NCBI GenBank assembly: GCA_022846635.1
Contig: AP025685.1
Span: forward strand, 248,001 to 312,000
Direction: 5' to 3'
Length of the DNA: 64,000 bases
From: Salmonella enterica subsp. enterica serovar Choleraesuis
GTDB lineage: Bacteria; Pseudomonadota; Gammaproteobacteria; Enterobacterales; Enterobacteriaceae
Shown here: one piece after another, positions 1 through 9,810 of the stretch
Layout of the letters: the number at the start of each line of letters is the position of its first letter
How positions within the stretch are numbered: position 1 is the first letter of the stretch
The notes under the pieces: generated by a model
Databases searched by the model: none
What the model saw: the letters and a program-made list of their open reading frames with translations, nothing else
What the model was told of the DNA's origin: nothing
Position numbers and translations under genes: made by a program

Positions 1-671
<671 letters not shown>

Positions 672-680
672 ATCCCATTA

Positions 681-716
681 AACAGCCCGTCGCCGCTTGC
701 CCCGGCGGCGGGCTGT
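681..716 (+). terminator. GC-rich hairpin after dctA
   Basis: An inverted repeat pairs CAGCCCG-CGCCG with CGGCG-CGGGCTG just after the dctA stop. It lacks a clean U-run, so the terminator role is inferred from position. Confidence 0.6.
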
Positions 717-854
717 TGCGCATAATTAGCTTTTTATTTCCCGTCGTTACGGAATTTTTTTTTCATTTCCGCGGTCAAAAAGAAACAAGCATAACTGCAC
801 GACAAAAAACGTGCAGACGTGGGTCATTTTACCAGGAATGTTTCAGGGGTAGAC

Positions 855-2324
855 ATGCAGGGCACCACAAAACGATTGTTCACCAGCGGCATGCTGCTGA
901 TCTCCGCCGCCAGCTATGTTCAGGCTGAGCCTCTTCAACCCGATCCGGCATGGCAGCAGGGAACTCTGGCGAATGGTTTCCAGTGGCAAGTATTGGCCAC
1001 GCCGCAACGCCCCAACGACCGTATCCAGATTCGATTACTGGTTAACTCCGGTTCTCTGGCTGAGAGCACGCAGCAGTCCGGATTTAGCCATTTTCTGCCG
1101 CGTATTGTGCTAACGGGTGAGCCAATTCCGACCGCCGCTCGCTGGCAGCAGTCTATGGCCGCCGGGCAGACCCCGCCACCGGTCGTAGTTTCCTATGATT
1201 TAACCCAATATGCGCTGAGCCTGCCGGTTCAGCGCGATGATTCGCTTAAAGAAACTCTCGCATGGCTGGCCCGCTCCGTCGGTCAGATGCAGATAACGCC
1301 GCAGCGTATCGACAATGCTCTGAAAGGGAGCGACCGGGTCGAAACCTGGCCTGCTGATACCAAAGACAGCTGGTGGCGTTACCGTCTGCAAGGTTCAGCG
1401 CTGCTGGGCCACGACCCGGCAGAATCGTTGAACCATCCGGTTGATCCGGCGGCGCTTAGTGCTTTCTATCAGCAATGGTATACGCCAGATGCCATGACTC
1501 TGGTGGTGGTGGGTAACGTTGATAGCCGCAACCTGGGCGAGCAAATTTCCCGTATTTTCGGCGAGCTGAAAGGCAAGCGTGAAACGCCGATGCCGGTACC
1601 GACGCTGTCTGCGCTGAAAACGACAGCGGTTAGCATCATGTCAGACAAAGTTACCCGCGATCGTCTGTCGCTGATGTGGGACTCTCCGTGGCAACCGATT
1701 CGCGATGTGGCGGCAATTCAGCGCTACTGGCGTGCGGATTTAGCCCGCGAGGCGCTGTTCTGGCATATTCAGCAAGGGCTTAACAAGAATGCGGCTAATG
1801 ACGTTAACCTGGGATTTGAGTGCCGGGTGCTTTACCAGCGCGCTCAGTGCGGTATGACGATTGAGTCTGCCAACGAAAGGTTGAAGCCGAACACCGAAAT
1901 GATCGGTCGCGAGCTGGCTAAAGTACGCCAGGAAGGGTTGTCGCAGGATGAGTTTGACTCACTTATTTCCCAGAAAAATATTGAGCTACAAACGCTGTTC
2001 GCAGCTTATGCCCGCACTCAGACGCCAACTCTTACCGCCCAGCGTCTGCGCGCTTTGCAAAACCAGGTGGTGGATATCGCCCCTGAGCAATATCAGCAAC
2101 TCCGCCAGAAGTTCCTGAGCTCTATTACTCGCGATGAGCTAAATCAAGAGCTACGCCAGCAATTGGCCCAGCCGATAGCGCTGGTGCTGTTGCAGCCGAA
2201 AGGCGAGCCGGAAGTGAATATGAAGGAGCTACAACAGAGCTGGGACACGGTTACCGCCGTTTCACAGCCAGCGCCTCCTGCCCAGGAAGAGAAGGGAGAG
2301 GTCACGGATATTCCTCCCGCCTGA
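855..2324 (+). CDS. yhjJ: YhjJ, periplasmic M16-peptidase-like protein lacking the zinc motif
   Basis: A 489-residue secreted protein of the M16 (insulinase/pitrilysin-like) family. I chose the ATG at 855, which matches the E. coli YhjJ start, instead of the upstream GTG. Residues 1-24 form a signal peptide ending VQA. The mature part begins with the conserved LQPDPAWQQGTLANG segment. Where active M16 enzymes carry HxxEH, this protein reads SHFLP (residues 78-82), so the zinc ligands and catalytic Glu are missing; E. coli YhjJ is similar. The second M16 domain (about 225-430) and the VTDIPPA tail are conserved. It is probably a non-catalytic chaperone or binding protein; the function is unknown. 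Confidence 0.9.
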   Translation: MQGTTKRLFTSGMLLISAASYVQAEPLQPDPAWQQGTLANGFQWQVLATPQRPNDRIQIRLLVNSGSLAESTQQSGFSHFLPRIVLTGEPIPTAARWQQSMAAGQTPPPVVVSYDLTQYALSLPVQRDDSLKETLAWLARSVGQMQITPQRIDNALKGSDRVETWPADTKDSWWRYRLQGSALLGHDPAESLNHPVDPAALSAFYQQWYTPDAMTLVVVGNVDSRNLGEQISRIFGELKGKRETPMPVPTLSALKTTAVSIMSDKVTRDRLSLMWDSPWQPIRDVAAIQRYWRADLAREALFWHIQQGLNKNAANDVNLGFECRVLYQRAQCGMTIESANERLKPNTEMIGRELAKVRQEGLSQDEFDSLISQKNIELQTLFAAYARTQTPTLTAQRLRALQNQVVDIAPEQYQQLRQKFLSSITRDELNQELRQQLAQPIALVLLQPKGEPEVNMKELQQSWDTVTAVSQPAPPAQEEKGEVTDIPPA

Positions 2325-2341
2325 AAACAATAGTAAATAAC

Positions 2342-2368
2342 ACGCCGGCCCTTGAGCCGGCGTTTTTT
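2342..2368 (+). terminator. Rho-independent terminator after yhjJ
   Basis: ACGCCGG and GCCGGCGT pair around a short loop and are followed by seven T, placed 18 bases after the yhjJ stop. Confidence 0.85.
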
Positions 2369-2484
2369 TGACTATTTTTCCGCTTAACTCTGCAACATCT
2401 GGTGCCAACTCCCTCATTCAGGACGCGAAATACGCTTAGTCGGCTATCTTTAAAACTGGCTGACCCGGAAATGGAAGGGGAAAT

Positions 2485-4536
2485 ATGACGCGCACAGGTA
2501 AGGCTGTTAGCTGGGTGGCGGCAATTTTTGTGATATTGCTGGCCGCTATCATTATTTTTATCGCGACCTTTGACTGGAATCGGCTTAAGCCGACCATCAA
2601 CCAAAAGGTTTCGCAAACGCTACATCGGCCCTTTGCTATCCGCGGCGATCTCGGTGTGCAGTGGGAGCGTAATAAAGATGAGACTGGCTGGCGCAGCTGG
2701 GTGCCGTGGCCTCACGTTCATGCTCAGGATATTTTGCTGGGCAACCCGCCGGATATTCCCGACATTACCATGGTGCATCTGAGGCGAGTGGATGCCACTC
2801 TTGCACCGCTGGCCCTGCTTAGCAAAACCATCTATCTGCCCTGGATTAAGCTGGAAAGGCCCGATGCCCGGCTGATTCGGCTATCGGAAAAGAGTAACAA
2901 CTGGACGTTTAAAATTGGCGACGGCCAGGATAAAGCGGACAGTCAGCCATCTGCATGGTCATTCCGCCTCGATAATATTTTGTTCGACCAGGGCAAAATC
3001 ACGGTCAACGATAGCGTAACCAAAGCGCAGATGGAGATCCTGGTCGATCCGCTCGGTAAACCTTTACCGTTCAGTCAGGTTACCGGGGATGCGAAAGGCA
3101 AAGTTAAAGGTGCAGGAAATTATATATTTGGCCTGACGCTGCACGGGCGTTACAACCAGCAGGATATTACCGGGCGTGGCAAAGTGGGCGGAATGCTGGC
3201 ACTGCGAAATGACACGCCGTTCCCGGTGCAGGCCGATGTGCGCTCTGGTAACACTCGGGTGGCTCTGGAAGGCACCCTCAGCAATCCTATGGAGATGGGC
3301 GGGGTGGATATGCGCCTGCGCTTTGCGGGCGATACTCTGGGCGATCTCTACCCGCTTACCGGCGTGCTGCTGCCCGATACGCCACCGTTTGAAACCGATG
3401 GACATCTGACGGCGAAGCTCGATTTCGATAAGGGCTCAGTGTTCCGTTATCGTAATTTCAACGGTCGTATTGGTGATAGCGATATTCACGGCTCGCTGAT
3501 TTACAGCATGAGAAAACCGCGTCCGAAGCTGGAAGGGGCCATGGAATCTAAACAATTGCGTCTGGCCGATCTTGGGCCGTTAATTGGCGTTGATTCCGGA
3601 AAAGGGGCGGAAAAAACGCGTCAGGCTGAAGCGAGACGCGGCGACAGGACTATCCAACCCGCAGGAAAAGTGCTGCCTTATGACCGGTTTGAAACCGATA
3701 AATGGGATGTGATGGATGCCGATGTGCGCTTTAAAGGCGGGCGCATCGAGCATAGCAGCACGTTGCCACTGAGCAATCTGGATACCCACGTTCGGCTGAA
3801 TAATGGCGATCTGCGGTTAGAACCGCTGCGTTTTGGCATGGCTGGCGGCACTATCGATGCCAATATTCATCTTGATGGGCGGGCCAGTCCGATGCGCGGT
3901 GATATGGATGTTCAGGCACGTCGCTTACAGCTCAAGCAACTGATGCCAAACATCGAATCGATGCAGAAAACGTTGGGTGAGCTGAATGGCGACGCCAAAA
4001 TTCGTGGCCAGGGCAACTCGGTAGCGGCGCTTTTGGGGAGTGGTAATGGCGACCTGAAACTGCTGATGAACGATGGCTTGGTCAGCCGTAACCTGATGGA
4101 GATCCTGGGGTTGAACGTGGGCAACTTCATTGTTGGCACCATTTTCGGCGATGAAGAAGTCAGGATTAACTGCGCCGCCGCTAACCTTACGCTGACCAAT
4201 GGTCTGGTACGGCCCAATATTTTCGCGGTGGATACCGATAACGCGTTGATTAACGTTACCGGCAATCTAAGCCTGGCCCAGGAGATTATGGATCTTACTA
4301 TCTCGCCGGAAAGTAAGGGGATCCGCGTGATCACGCTGCGATCGCCGCTCTATGTGCGCGGCACCTTTAAAAACCCGGATTATGGCGTGAAGCCTGGCCC
4401 GCTGATTGTTCGCGGTGCGGTGGCGGCTGCGCTGGCGACACTGGTGACTCCGGCTGCCGCTCTGCTGGCGCTGGTATCGCCATCTGAAGGTGGTGACAAT
4501 CAGTGCCGGACGATTCTGTCGCAGCTGAAACGCTAG
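2485..4536 (+). CDS. yhjG: AsmA-family inner-membrane protein YhjG
   Basis: A 683-residue AsmA-family protein with one N-terminal membrane anchor (about residues 8-29) and a large periplasmic part rich in beta strands, the architecture proposed for bridge-like lipid transport proteins. The DxxGxIxxxG-type repeats and the C-terminal AsmA domain (about 480-640: ALLGSGNGDLKLLMNDG, GLNVGNFI, SPLYVRGTFKNP) are visible. AAGGGGAAAT gives a good ribosome site for the ATG. In E. coli, kdgK and pdeH lie between yhjJ and yhjG; here only about 160 bp with a terminator separate them. The precise role is not known. Confidence 0.9.
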   Translation: MTRTGKAVSWVAAIFVILLAAIIIFIATFDWNRLKPTINQKVSQTLHRPFAIRGDLGVQWERNKDETGWRSWVPWPHVHAQDILLGNPPDIPDITMVHLRRVDATLAPLALLSKTIYLPWIKLERPDARLIRLSEKSNNWTFKIGDGQDKADSQPSAWSFRLDNILFDQGKITVNDSVTKAQMEILVDPLGKPLPFSQVTGDAKGKVKGAGNYIFGLTLHGRYNQQDITGRGKVGGMLALRNDTPFPVQADVRSGNTRVALEGTLSNPMEMGGVDMRLRFAGDTLGDLYPLTGVLLPDTPPFETDGHLTAKLDFDKGSVFRYRNFNGRIGDSDIHGSLIYSMRKPRPKLEGAMESKQLRLADLGPLIGVDSGKGAEKTRQAEARRGDRTIQPAGKVLPYDRFETDKWDVMDADVRFKGGRIEHSSTLPLSNLDTHVRLNNGDLRLEPLRFGMAGGTIDANIHLDGRASPMRGDMDVQARRLQLKQLMPNIESMQKTLGELNGDAKIRGQGNSVAALLGSGNGDLKLLMNDGLVSRNLMEILGLNVGNFIVGTIFGDEEVRINCAAANLTLTNGLVRPNIFAVDTDNALINVTGNLSLAQEIMDLTISPESKGIRVITLRSPLYVRGTFKNPDYGVKPGPLIVRGAVAAALATLVTPAAALLALVSPSEGGDNQCRTILSQLKR

Positions 4537-4588
4537 TTCTATTAATGGCAACCCGCCCCGTAGTTGAGTTCCGGGGCGGCTATCGTGA

Positions 4589-5539
4589 TTAGTTGTCAGG
4601 CTCTTGTCGCTCCTGCATAGCCAGCCATTGCCCTGCGGTCGTGGTTTCAATTCCCTGCTGATAGTTAAAGGTGCTGGTTTTAGGCCAGGCGACCCCGTCT
4701 GGTCGGGCAAACGCGAGGCGATATCTGGCACCCACGTCATCAGGATGATGGTGCACGTCGTCCAGTAGCCTGGTTTTATCCAACAGCTCCCGATGTATCT
4801 CCCCGCCCCAACGGGTCTGCATTAAATCGGCCAGTTGGCGATACGTCAGGGTGTCTCCGGCGACATACACCACCTGGTTGATAAAGGCGGGCTGATGGAA
4901 AAATATCTCTGCGGTTAACCGGCCAATATCTTCAGGCGTGGTCAGGGTGATGGCGTGTTGCCAGTCGCCCAGAGCGTAAACCGTTTTGCTTTGCGCATCC
5001 ACCACGCCAAAGCCGGAGGTGAACAGATAGCTGGTAAAAATCCCGGTAGAAACAATGACCCACCGGGTCGCGCTCTGGGCGCGGAGTAATTCGCGCACCT
5101 CAAGCTGCTCGTCCCATACCTGCTGGCCGCTTCCTTTACCGACAATGTCGTAATCAACCCCAAACTGCCACGGGAAGTAGCGAGCTACGCCTGCCTGCAA
5201 TACTGCCCGCGTGATTTTTAGCTGCGTCCCAGGCCCGCCGACAAAACCGCTGCAATTAATCACGGCGTCATAGCCGTGAAAAATAGCGCTCAGCTCATCC
5301 ACACTGTTGGTTTGCAGGTCGCCGGCGGTGACGCTAACGCCATGCTGTTGTAACTCGTCCAGCCGCGCTTTATACAGACCGGAAGTTGCCTGCGCCGCTT
5401 CGTTCCTGAGAAGTACGCTGATTTGAAGGCCTGGATTATGCGCGGCCTGTGCGCTCATGGCGCGCAGCACCGGCAGTCCCAGCTCTCCGGCACCAAGTAT
5501 CAAAACGGTGTTTACGGGTTTTTTGGTTGAATGCGTCAT
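4589..5539 (-). CDS. NmrA-like NAD(P)-binding reductase (aromatic alcohol/isoflavone reductase type)
   Basis: A 316-residue Rossmann-fold protein. The start at 5539 (MTHSTKKP) is preferred over an upstream in-frame codon because AGGGGGAAAGT precedes it. The dinucleotide-binding loop is LGAGELG (about 14-20), followed by the NmrA/isoflavone-reductase features INCSGFVGGPGTQLKI and RYFPWQFGVDYD. It lacks the YxxxK pair of classical SDRs, as expected for this branch. It is divergent from the HxlR regulator at 5624 with an 84-bp shared control region, the usual layout for redox enzymes induced by electrophiles or phenolics. The substrate cannot be read from sequence. It is absent from this place in E. 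coli. Confidence 0.8.
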   Translation of the reverse strand: MTHSTKKPVNTVLILGAGELGLPVLRAMSAQAAHNPGLQISVLLRNEAAQATSGLYKARLDELQQHGVSVTAGDLQTNSVDELSAIFHGYDAVINCSGFVGGPGTQLKITRAVLQAGVARYFPWQFGVDYDIVGKGSGQQVWDEQLEVRELLRAQSATRWVIVSTGIFTSYLFTSGFGVVDAQSKTVYALGDWQHAITLTTPEDIGRLTAEIFFHQPAFINQVVYVAGDTLTYRQLADLMQTRWGGEIHRELLDKTRLLDDVHHHPDDVGARYRLAFARPDGVAWPKTSTFNYQQGIETTTAGQWLAMQERQEPDN

Positions 5540-5573
5540 ACTTTCCCCCTGTTGTTTACCTTTACAGCCTGAC

Positions 5574-5590
5574 ATCAGCTAACACCTGAT
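5574..5590. promoter_or_regulatory. Inverted repeat, candidate HxlR operator
   Basis: ATCAG-N7-CTGAT lies midway between the divergent reductase and HxlR genes. Its position suits an operator serving both promoters. Assignment is by position only. Confidence 0.35.
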
Positions 5591-5623
5591 TCAATTAGGC
5601 ACACGAGTGATACCGGGGGTGAT

Positions 5624-6031
5624 ATGGAATGGGAGCAGGAGACGCTGCTGCAATTTTCGCAACAATTCTGCGAGCAATTAAGTAACGATGACGACGGCTT
5701 AAAGCGTGAGATTCTGGCCCATGCCGGTAACCGCTGGTCGCTGGGGGCGCTGCATATTCTGGGCACCGGTGGCCCGCTGCGCTACGGGGAAATCCGCCGT
5801 CAGTTGAGCGGAGTAACCCAAAGAATGCTAACCCGCACCCTACGCCATCTGGAGCGCGACGGGCTGATACTACGCTGTGATTATCAGGAGAAGCCGCTGC
5901 GGGTGGAATACGCTACTACCGCTCTGGGTAAAGAGATGCTGGTGCAGATGATGCCGCTGTGGGTGTGGATTATCACCTCTAGCGACCAGTTTCGTGAGGC
6001 CCGGACGCAATACGATAAGCAGGCGCAATAA
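5624..6031 (+). CDS. HxlR-family winged-helix transcriptional regulator
   Basis: A 135-residue regulator with the HxlR winged-helix core: KREILAHAGNRWSLGALHIL (helix 1-2), LRYGEIRRQLSGVTQRMLTRTLRHLERDGLI (recognition helix and wing, about residues 52-82) and YATTALGKEM. These dimeric regulators often sense quinones, aldehydes or hypochlorite through an N-terminal cysteine; a Cys is present at residue 16, but a sensing role is inference. The ATG at 5624 has GGGGGT upstream. It most likely controls the divergent NmrA-like reductase. Confidence 0.85.
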   Translation: MEWEQETLLQFSQQFCEQLSNDDDGLKREILAHAGNRWSLGALHILGTGGPLRYGEIRRQLSGVTQRMLTRTLRHLERDGLILRCDYQEKPLRVEYATTALGKEMLVQMMPLWVWIITSSDQFREARTQYDKQAQ

Positions 6032-6056
6032 GGGATCCTGCAACCGTTAGAAAATA

Positions 6057-6082
6057 TTAAGGGGCCGCTGCCGGCCCCTTAA
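6057..6082. terminator. Bidirectional terminator between the HxlR gene and yhjE
   Basis: A perfect 11-bp palindrome TTAAGGGGCCG-N4-CGGCCCCTTAA sits between two convergent genes. Confidence 0.75.
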
Positions 6083-6103
6083 CTGATTATCCAACTCAGG
6101 GTG

Positions 6104-7429
6104 CTACAGGTTCTGATGACGGGTTTCGTGGGTTAACGCCAATGCGGTCAGCGTAATAATCGCCATGGCCGCCAGATAATAACCAACATACGTCAGCCCA
6201 TAGCTGGTTTGCAGCCAGGTGGCGATATATGGCGCTACCGATGCGCCCAGAATGGAGGCCACGTTATAAGAGAACGATGCCCCGGTATAGCGTACTTCCG
6301 TTGGGAAAAGCTCCGGCAGCAGCGCCCCCATTGGCCCAAATGTCAGCCCCATCAGGCTGAGTCCTACCAGCAGGAATAACAACACCAGCGTTGGTTCACC
6401 GGAGCCCAGTAATGGGTCGAACAGGAACAGCGCGAACAGCAGAATAATGCTGGTGATAGTCATGGTGCTCTTGCGGCGGCCATATTTATCCGCCAGCCAC
6501 CCGGCAACCGGCACCATCAGGCCAAATCCCAGCACTGCCAGCATCAGCATCCACAATACGCTGTTGCGCGAGAAGCCCAGACCGTTAGGAACCGCCGCGG
6601 TGCTAAAGGTCATTGAGTACACCGTCATGATGTAAAACAGGGTATAGGTGGCCAGCATAATGAACGTACCGAGGATAGTCGGCTTCATATGGTGGCGCAG
6701 CAGGGTGCCCATCGGCACTTTTACCTGCTTTCCGGCTTTAGCGACTTTAGCGAATACCGGCGTTTCATGCAGGGAAACTCGCACGTACAAACCTACCGCC
6801 ACTAATGCCGCGGAAAGTATAAACGGTACGCGCCAGCCCCAGGACATAAACTGCTCATCGGTCAGCAGCCACGACAGCAGCAGGAAGGTGCCGTTAGCAA
6901 AGAAGAAGCCAATCGGCGCACCGAGCTGTGGAAAAGAGCCGTACAGCGCGCGGCGATGAGCCGGGGCGTTCTCGGTTGCCAGCAACGCCGCGCCTCCCCA
7001 CTCTCCGCCCAGCCCCAGGCCCTGACCAAAGCGGGCCAGCGCCAGCAATACGGGAGCCAGAATACCGATAGTCTGATAAGACGGCAGCAGGCCGATAACC
7101 ACGGTAGAAATCCCCATAGTCAGCAGCGAAGCTACTAGCGTTACCTTGCGACCTACCCGGTCACCGAAGTGGCCAAATAGGGCGGAACCAATGGGACGCG
7201 CAACAAAGGCAATGGCGAAAGTCGCCAGCGACTGAAGCGTGGCCGCCGTGCTGTCACCCTGGGGGAAGAAGATATGCGGGAATACGATCACCGCGGCGGT
7301 GGCATAGATATAGAAGTCAAAGAACTCGATAGCGGTACCCACCAGCGAAGCGACCAGCACTTTGCTGCGCGAGTTGGTGGGGGTATCGGTGGCGTCGGTA
7401 TTGATAGGTGTAGCGATGGATGCTTGCAT
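6104..7429 (-). CDS. yhjE: MFS metabolite:H+ symporter YhjE
   Basis: A 441-residue, 12-TM major facilitator of the metabolite:H+ symporter (MHS) branch, close to E. coli YhjE. Visible are the family N-terminus with VGTAIEFFDFYIYATAA, motif A between TM2 and TM3 (FGHFGDRVGRK), a second motif A copy (LADKYGRRKS) after TM8, and the PAHRRALYGSFPQLGAPIG helix. The transported compound is not established. It lies in the same order as E. coli (yhjE-yhjD-yhjC), all on this strand, each with its own intergenic space. Confidence 0.9.
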   Translation of the reverse strand: MQASIATPINTDATDTPTNSRSKVLVASLVGTAIEFFDFYIYATAAVIVFPHIFFPQGDSTAATLQSLATFAIAFVARPIGSALFGHFGDRVGRKVTLVASLLTMGISTVVIGLLPSYQTIGILAPVLLALARFGQGLGLGGEWGGAALLATENAPAHRRALYGSFPQLGAPIGFFFANGTFLLLSWLLTDEQFMSWGWRVPFILSAALVAVGLYVRVSLHETPVFAKVAKAGKQVKVPMGTLLRHHMKPTILGTFIMLATYTLFYIMTVYSMTFSTAAVPNGLGFSRNSVLWMLMLAVLGFGLMVPVAGWLADKYGRRKSTMTITSIILLFALFLFDPLLGSGEPTLVLLFLLVGLSLMGLTFGPMGALLPELFPTEVRYTGASFSYNVASILGASVAPYIATWLQTSYGLTYVGYYLAAMAIITLTALALTHETRHQNL

Positions 7430-7664
7430 ATAATTTTTTCTTATTTGATGTGCGACGAACGAGTTTTATATAGCCACAGCCATCAGGACATTTCAACGCG
7501 CGGAAAGTGAACATTAAAAGTGAAAAGCAAGCAAAAAGTGGATAATTTGTGAACCAGGGAAAATATATATCATTAGCTCTGAGTGTGGGGTGTGAAGTGG
7601 TGGAAAACACCAGAAATAGGTTAAATAAAAGTTAACGCTTAGAATTTGCTGCCATGAAACTACC

Positions 7665-7686
7665 AGGGGGAGCTATTGCTCCCCCT
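7665..7686 (-). terminator. Hairpin after yhjD
   Basis: AGGGGGAGC-TATT-GCTCCCCCT, a 9-bp stem immediately downstream of the yhjD stop. No long U-run follows it on the minus strand. Confidence 0.55.
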
Positions 7687-7691
7687 TATGA

Positions 7692-8735
7692 TTACCGGTT
7701 TGGCTGGCCCGGCATTTTAGGATCGTCCTTGTACTGAGCAGTGGCAATCCAGGCTGCACAAAACAGCGTCAGCCGTGCGAAGAAATAGAAAAATGCCATC
7801 AGCCCCAGAACCGAGCCAAAGGCCGCGCCGGAAGGGGATTTCACCAGCCCTGGCAGCGTCCAGGTCATGATGATTTTGATTATTTCAAAGCCGATGGCCG
7901 CAATAAATGTCCCGCGAATTAGCGCCTTACGACGCGGTCGGTGGCGCGGCAACCGCCAGAAAATCCAGAAAAACAACAGGTAGTTGGCGAAGATAGAGAT
8001 AGTCAGGCCAATGCCCTGCCACGCCGGTTTGAGCCACTCAATATGATCGAGATGAAGCAGATTGATAATCAGGGTCTGGGCGGAGCCGGCAATCGAGGTT
8101 ATCGACAGCGTCACGATAAGCGCGATAAGGAGCCCGATAAGTGAGACAAAATCGCGCAGGTATTTAATCCAGATTTTCTCTTTATCCTGCGGGGTGCGTT
8201 CCCACACATCACGTGATTGAGCGCGCACCGCTTCACGCAGGTTTCCCATCCAGTTAAGGCCAGAATAGAGGGCAATCAGCAGCCCAACCAGACCCACGGT
8301 AGTGCGCTGTTGTACTGCGGTATTGATGGTGTTTTTCAGGGTTGAAGCGAGGGTGGGATCGCTGACGTTATCGAGAATTTTATTAAAAATATCCTGCAAT
8401 AGCGTGGGATGAGATGCCAGGATAAAACCGGCCGCCGCAAAGCTGACCATCATTATTGGAATCAGCGACAGGAATGAGAAGTAGGTTATCGCCGCGCCAA
8501 ACTGATTGCCCAGCCGGTCGTTAAAGCGTTCGGTGGCGCGCAGCAAATGGGCAATGATGGGATTACGTTGTACGGTATCTACGGCGTGGCCCACCAGATG
8601 CAGTGCATCATGTTGACTAGCGTGATGCTGTTCATTTTCAGGCGCTACCTGTGGTTTCTCATCTGTTTCTATCTTTTTAACCGGCTGATAGCGGAGTTCC
8701 TGAACGGGACGTTTATCGTCATCACTCTGTGTCAT
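7692..8735 (-). CDS. yhjD: YhjD, YihY/BrkB-family inner-membrane protein
   Basis: A 347-residue YihY-family membrane protein. The ATG at 8735 (MTQSDDDK) is used because AAGGAAGC precedes it and the protein then aligns with E. coli YhjD. A hydrophilic N-terminal stretch (about 1-75, containing ELRYQPVKKIET) is followed by six hydrophobic segments, with the family motifs YFSFLSLIPIM and SGLNWMGNLREAVRA. In E. coli, YhjD has been linked to tolerance of lipid IVA-only outer membranes and proposed as an accessory lipid flippase; that is literature on the orthologue, not visible here. Confidence 0.9.
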   Translation of the reverse strand: MTQSDDDKRPVQELRYQPVKKIETDEKPQVAPENEQHHASQHDALHLVGHAVDTVQRNPIIAHLLRATERFNDRLGNQFGAAITYFSFLSLIPIMMVSFAAAGFILASHPTLLQDIFNKILDNVSDPTLASTLKNTINTAVQQRTTVGLVGLLIALYSGLNWMGNLREAVRAQSRDVWERTPQDKEKIWIKYLRDFVSLIGLLIALIVTLSITSIAGSAQTLIINLLHLDHIEWLKPAWQGIGLTISIFANYLLFFWIFWRLPRHRPRRKALIRGTFIAAIGFEIIKIIMTWTLPGLVKSPSGAAFGSVLGLMAFFYFFARLTLFCAAWIATAQYKDDPKMPGQPNR

Positions 8736-8792
8736 GTGCTTCCTTAATCTCACTCTGTTGTGCAGCCATACTTTCCACAGTATAGCCAACGG

Positions 8793-9692
8793 TCAATCGA
8801 CATAATTTTGGGTTAACCCGACCAGCCACTCCATAAAGACATATACCCGGCGCGATAAATTACGTCGGTGCGGATAGACCAGCGATACCGGCATTGGCTG
8901 CGCCCGATACTGAGGCAGAATTTCAACCAGCTCACCGCTGCGCAGAGCCTGCTTAACGCCAATACGCGGAACCTGAATAATCCCAAGACCCGCCAGACAG
9001 GATGCATGGTAAGTTTCCGTGCTATTTACCGTGACTACGCCACCGGTTTTAATCCACTGGTTGTTACTGCCATCCCAGTACTCAAAGCCCTGCGGCGTAG
9101 CGCTAAGATCTCCACTGTAATGAACCATCGCATGGGTGCTCAGGTCTTCCGGGCTTTCAGGATAGCCGAAACGGGCCAGATAATCAGGGCTGGCGCAGTT
9201 TATCTGACTAAGGCGACCCAGGGGCCGCGCTATCAGGCCTGAGCTTTTCAAGGTGCCAACGCGCACCACGCAGTCATATCCTTCCTGAATCAGATCGACC
9301 CGGCGGTCGGTACTGCCAAGTTCGATGGAGATGCCTGGATATTGCTGGAGGAATGCAGGCAGATGTGGAATGACCAGGTTTTTAGCCATTCCGACCGGCA
9401 TATCGACCCGGAGTCGCCCGCTGATGGTTGCCGGATCGCTATGGAACAAATTATCCAGTTCATCGACGCTGGCTAATAGATCGCGGCAGCGTTCGTAATA
9501 AATCTGCCCGTCTGGCGTTAGCTGTACCCGGCGGGTCGTCCGTTGGAGCAAACGTACGCCAACTTGATCCTCCAGCGCCTGAATCTGGCGCGATACGCTA
9601 CCCTTTGGTAGACCCAGGGTATCGGCTGCCCGGCTAAAACTGGCCAGCTCCGCCACCCGGACGAACAGCTGCATTGCATGAATTTTATCCAT
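8793..9692 (-). CDS. yhjC: LysR-family regulator YhjC
   Basis: A 299-residue LysR-type regulator. The start at 9692 (MDKIHAMQLFVRVAELASFSRAA) matches E. coli YhjC; the longer open frame upstream runs through the control region. The N-terminal winged helix-turn-helix (LGLPKGSVSRQIQALEDQVGVRLL) is followed by a periplasmic-binding-like sensor domain (about 90-295). It is divergent from a short-chain dehydrogenase starting at 9811, which is a likely target. E. coli YhjC has been described as a regulator of the csgD promoter (RcdB); whether that holds here is unknown. Confidence 0.88.
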   Translation of the reverse strand: MDKIHAMQLFVRVAELASFSRAADTLGLPKGSVSRQIQALEDQVGVRLLQRTTRRVQLTPDGQIYYERCRDLLASVDELDNLFHSDPATISGRLRVDMPVGMAKNLVIPHLPAFLQQYPGISIELGSTDRRVDLIQEGYDCVVRVGTLKSSGLIARPLGRLSQINCASPDYLARFGYPESPEDLSTHAMVHYSGDLSATPQGFEYWDGSNNQWIKTGGVVTVNSTETYHASCLAGLGIIQVPRIGVKQALRSGELVEILPQYRAQPMPVSLVYPHRRNLSRRVYVFMEWLVGLTQNYVD

Positions 9693-9810
9693 CAATATCG
9701 CGTATTGTTGTTGGTAGTGAAACAGTGATGCGTAATTTTGGGTATTTATTGTCTTTGGTGCAAGTAATAAGCTTAGTTTCATATTCTGAAGCCGTAAAAG
9801 GGGCCTGAAA

